A stretch of 64,000 bases of DNA from Halomonas sp. PR-M31 (lineage in GTDB: Bacteria > Pseudomonadota > Gammaproteobacteria > Pseudomonadales > Halomonadaceae). Positions within the stretch are counted from its first letter, which is position 1. Every line of letters begins with the position of its first letter. The stretch lies in contig NZ_JIBT01000014.1 of the NCBI RefSeq assembly GCF_001039575.1, positions 37,649-101,648 on the forward strand, given 5' to 3'. Both the position numbers and the translations under genes were made by a program. This document shows, in pieces, positions 61,568 to 64,000 of this stretch. The notes under the pieces were generated by a model. That model was not told the origin of the DNA. It was given only the letters and a program-made list of their open reading frames with translations, and searched no databases.

Positions 61568-64000
61568 TCAGAAGATCGCTTCGTAGGTACCAGTACCCTG
61601 AGACCCGCTGCGATTTTCCAGCTCCCGCTGGATACGCCGGGGTTCAAACTCGGGCAGATTGTCTTCCCGGAACAGCTCTTCGATACCACCGGGTTGATCG
61701 TCATGCAGCAGCAGGCCGCTGTTTGCATCGATACGCTTGGTCACAACATCGTCAGGGCGCTCGGGAACGCTTTCCGGCGTGCCTTTCAAGGCTTCCCGCA
61801 TGAAATCCTTCCACACCGGCAGCGCCGCCTGGGCGCCATACTCGCCGGTGCTTTCGTTGCTATCCTTGCCAATCCACACCGTTGCCACCAGATTGCCATT
61901 GAAGCCCGAGAACCAGGCATCACGCTGATCGTTGGTGGTACCGGTCTTGCCCACGATATCGCCACGATTCAACTCTAGTGCGCCCCGGCCAGTACCTCGT
62001 TCGATCACGTCGCGCATCATGTCCCGCAGAATGTACAACGCCTGAGGGTCGACGACTCGAGGCGCAAGCGGATACGTCTTGCCGTCGAGCCGCGCTTCGC
62101 TGATGCCTTCGGGGCACTTAGGACAGGCGATATCCGGTGTGGCTTCCGCAAGGGGCTCCTGTTCACCGGTATGCATCACCCGCTCGATGTACCAGGGCGT
62201 GACTTTGAAGCCGCCATTGGCCAGCACCGCGTAGGCGTTTGCCATCTCCAGCGGCGTCAGCGAAGCGCTACCCAATGCCAGGGAAAGACCATGGGGTAGC
62301 GCCCGTCGGCAAAGCCGAACCGCTCCAGGAAGGCGAGCGCATTATCCAGGCCAAGCGCCTGCAGAACGCGGATGGTGACCAGATTGCGCGAGCGATAGAG
62401 CCCGACTCTGAGTCGCGTCGGTCCACGAAATTCGCCTTCCGAGTTGCCAGGACGCCAATCGCCACCCATGTCGCTCATGACCACCGGCGCATCGTTGACG
62501 ACGGTAGCGGCCGTCATGTTGCCCTGTTGCAACGCCGCCAGATAGATGAACGGCTTGAAGATCGAGCCGGCCTGACGATTGGCCTGAGTCGCCCGGTTGA
62601 ACTTGCTGTGAGCAAAGCTGAAGCCACCCTGCAAGGCTCGAATGGCGCCGGTGCGAGGCTCCAGGACGACGATCGCGCCTTCGATGCCCGGGCGCTGAGA
62701 AAGACGCCAGTTGCCTTCCTTGTCTCGCAAGATGCGTACCAGAGAGCCACGTTGAGCGATCTGGTCGGCACGCGTGGGCGCTTCGCCGCGCCACTTGGGG
62801 CTACGGTATTCCCGCGCCCATTTGAGTCCATTCCAGTCTAGGGTGACGAGCTCGGCGTCATTTGTCAGTACCTGCATCTGCTGATCTTGCGTAGAGGCGA
62901 CGATCGCAGGCTGCAGGGGACCTGTAACGACGGTACGATCGAGCACCTTTAGCCAATTGCTGACATCGCCCTCTATGCCGCTGACCTGGGCCTCACTGCT
63001 CTGGGCTGCCTTGCGGGCGGTCTGTATGACTTCCGGCGAAGCCGACAGCTCTTCCTCCAGGCCTTCACGCTGGGTCTTGTCCTGGGCCTCGACCAGACTC
63101 GGCGGAATCTCGGTTTCCTCGGCGCCGCGCCAGCCGTGACGAGTGTCGTAATCGATCAGCCCCTGAACCAGGGCTTCCCGCGCCTGCTTCTGCAGCTGAC
63201 TGTCGAGGGTGGTGTAGAGCTGGTAGCCACCGGTATAGGCGTCGTCACCGAAGCGTTCGATGGCGAACTGACGTGCCATCTCAGCAATATAGGACGCCTC
63301 GACCTCTACCTGAGCCGAGTGACGGCGGGCCGTCAGCGGTGCCTGTACCGCTTCGTCGTAACGCGTTGCATCGATGTAACCCAGTTCGCGCATGCGATAC
63401 AAAATCCAGTTGCGTCGGATCAAAGAGCGTTCTGGATTGGCCAGGGGATTGAAGGTGGAGGGGGCCTTGGGTAGACCGGCGATCATGGCTTTTTCCGCCA
63501 GGGTCAGTTCCTCCAGGGGTTTGTCGTAATACGTCTTTGCAGCGGCGGCGATGCCATAGGCGCGATGCCCCAGGAATATCTTGTTGACGTAGAGCTCGAA
63601 TATCTCTTCTTTGTCGAGAATCTGCTCCATCTGCAGGGCCAGTAATATCTCACGGATCTTACGGGTAAAGGTTCTATCCAGGGTCAGCAGATAGTTGCGC
63701 GCCACCTGCATGGTGATGGTGCTGCCCCCGGATTGAATGCCACCGCTTGCAGCCAGCTCGAGGGCTGCCCGGGCAAGCCCTTTGGGATCGACGCCAAAAT
63801 GCTCGAAGTAGCTGTCGTCCTCGGCAGCCAGAAAGGCCTGCACCATGTCTTCAGGGATGGCGTCGTAGGAGACCGGGGTACGACGCTCTTCGCCAAACTC
63901 GCCAATCAGTTTTTCATCCCGGGTATAGATCCGCAGCGGAGACTGCAGTTCGTACCCTTGAAGTTGACGCACATCGGGTAGACCGGGAGCGAAGTAGAGG
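61568..64000 (-). CDS. mrcA: Penicillin-binding protein 1A (PBP1A), cut by window edge and frameshifted
   Basis: PBP1A polymerises and cross-links peptidoglycan. The visible part lacks only the N-terminal membrane anchor. It has the glycosyltransferase motifs EDDSYFEHFGVD and GGSTITMQVARN, then the transpeptidase motifs GSIFKPFIY (SxxK), YRSRNLVT (SxN) and KTGTTNDQRDAWF (KTG). The frame breaks near 62302. Adding one G restores FGFADGALPHGLSLALGSAS. The coding frame continues to base 64000, so the start lies outside. The P. aeruginosa ponA gene sits in the same block near rpmE and malic enzyme. Confidence 0.94.

Overview
The window is a stretch of chromosomal core genome from a gammaproteobacterium, most likely Halomonas or a close relative in the Halomonadaceae. 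This assignment is inference: it rests on the protein types (for example DUF3087, ElbB and a CPXCG protein), fairly high GC, and gene order that follows blocks I know from Pseudomonas aeruginosa. I see no insertion sequence, prophage, CRISPR array, tRNA or rRNA, and no foreign-looking island.

Layout. 1-4.7 kb: acnA (cut by the left edge), a small CPXCG protein, a 2-Cys peroxiredoxin behind an OxyR-like operator, trxB, slyX and a membrane-anchored cold-shock-domain protein. 4.7-13.5 kb, minus strand: map, glnD, dapC, an ArsC-family protein, dapD, dapE, an unknown gene and a CDF metal transporter. 13.9-34 kb, plus strand: rpsB, tsf, pyrH, frr, uppS, cdsA, ispC, rseP, bamA, lpxD, fabZ, lpxA, lpxB, rnhB, dnaE, accA and tilS, covering translation, lipid II and lipid A supply, outer-membrane assembly, replication and fatty-acid synthesis. 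34-46.4 kb: ppx, a thioredoxin-like gene, rho, ubiD, fre, a tiny membrane protein, a DAHP synthase behind an apparent attenuator, a DUF3087 gene, ppk, hemB and elbB. 46.5-58.8 kb, minus strand: priA, argS, a SPOR protein, hslVU, a DUF971 gene, ubiE, ubiJ, ubiB, hisE and tatABC. 58.8-64 kb: rpmE, a malic enzyme, a DUF481 outer-membrane protein and mrcA (cut by the right edge).

Two points matter most. First, ten reading frames in nine genes, several of them essential (dapD, bamA, dnaE twice, tilS, priA), are broken. Each is repaired by adding one base, usually a G or C in a short G/C run. This looks like systematic sequencing error, so these genes are annotated over their full spans. Second, the DAHP synthase gene is preceded by a complete-looking leader: promoter, Shine-Dalgarno, a 48-codon leader frame with a Tyr/Trp/Phe-rich cluster, alternative hairpins and a strong intrinsic terminator ending 31 nt before the start codon. 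This is the best candidate here for an undescribed regulatory element. Smaller leads are the OxyR-type promoter, a possible leader ORF before rho, a palindrome in the accA leader, nested inverted repeats between rho and ubiD, and perfect intercistronic hairpins in the rpsB-tsf-pyrH run.
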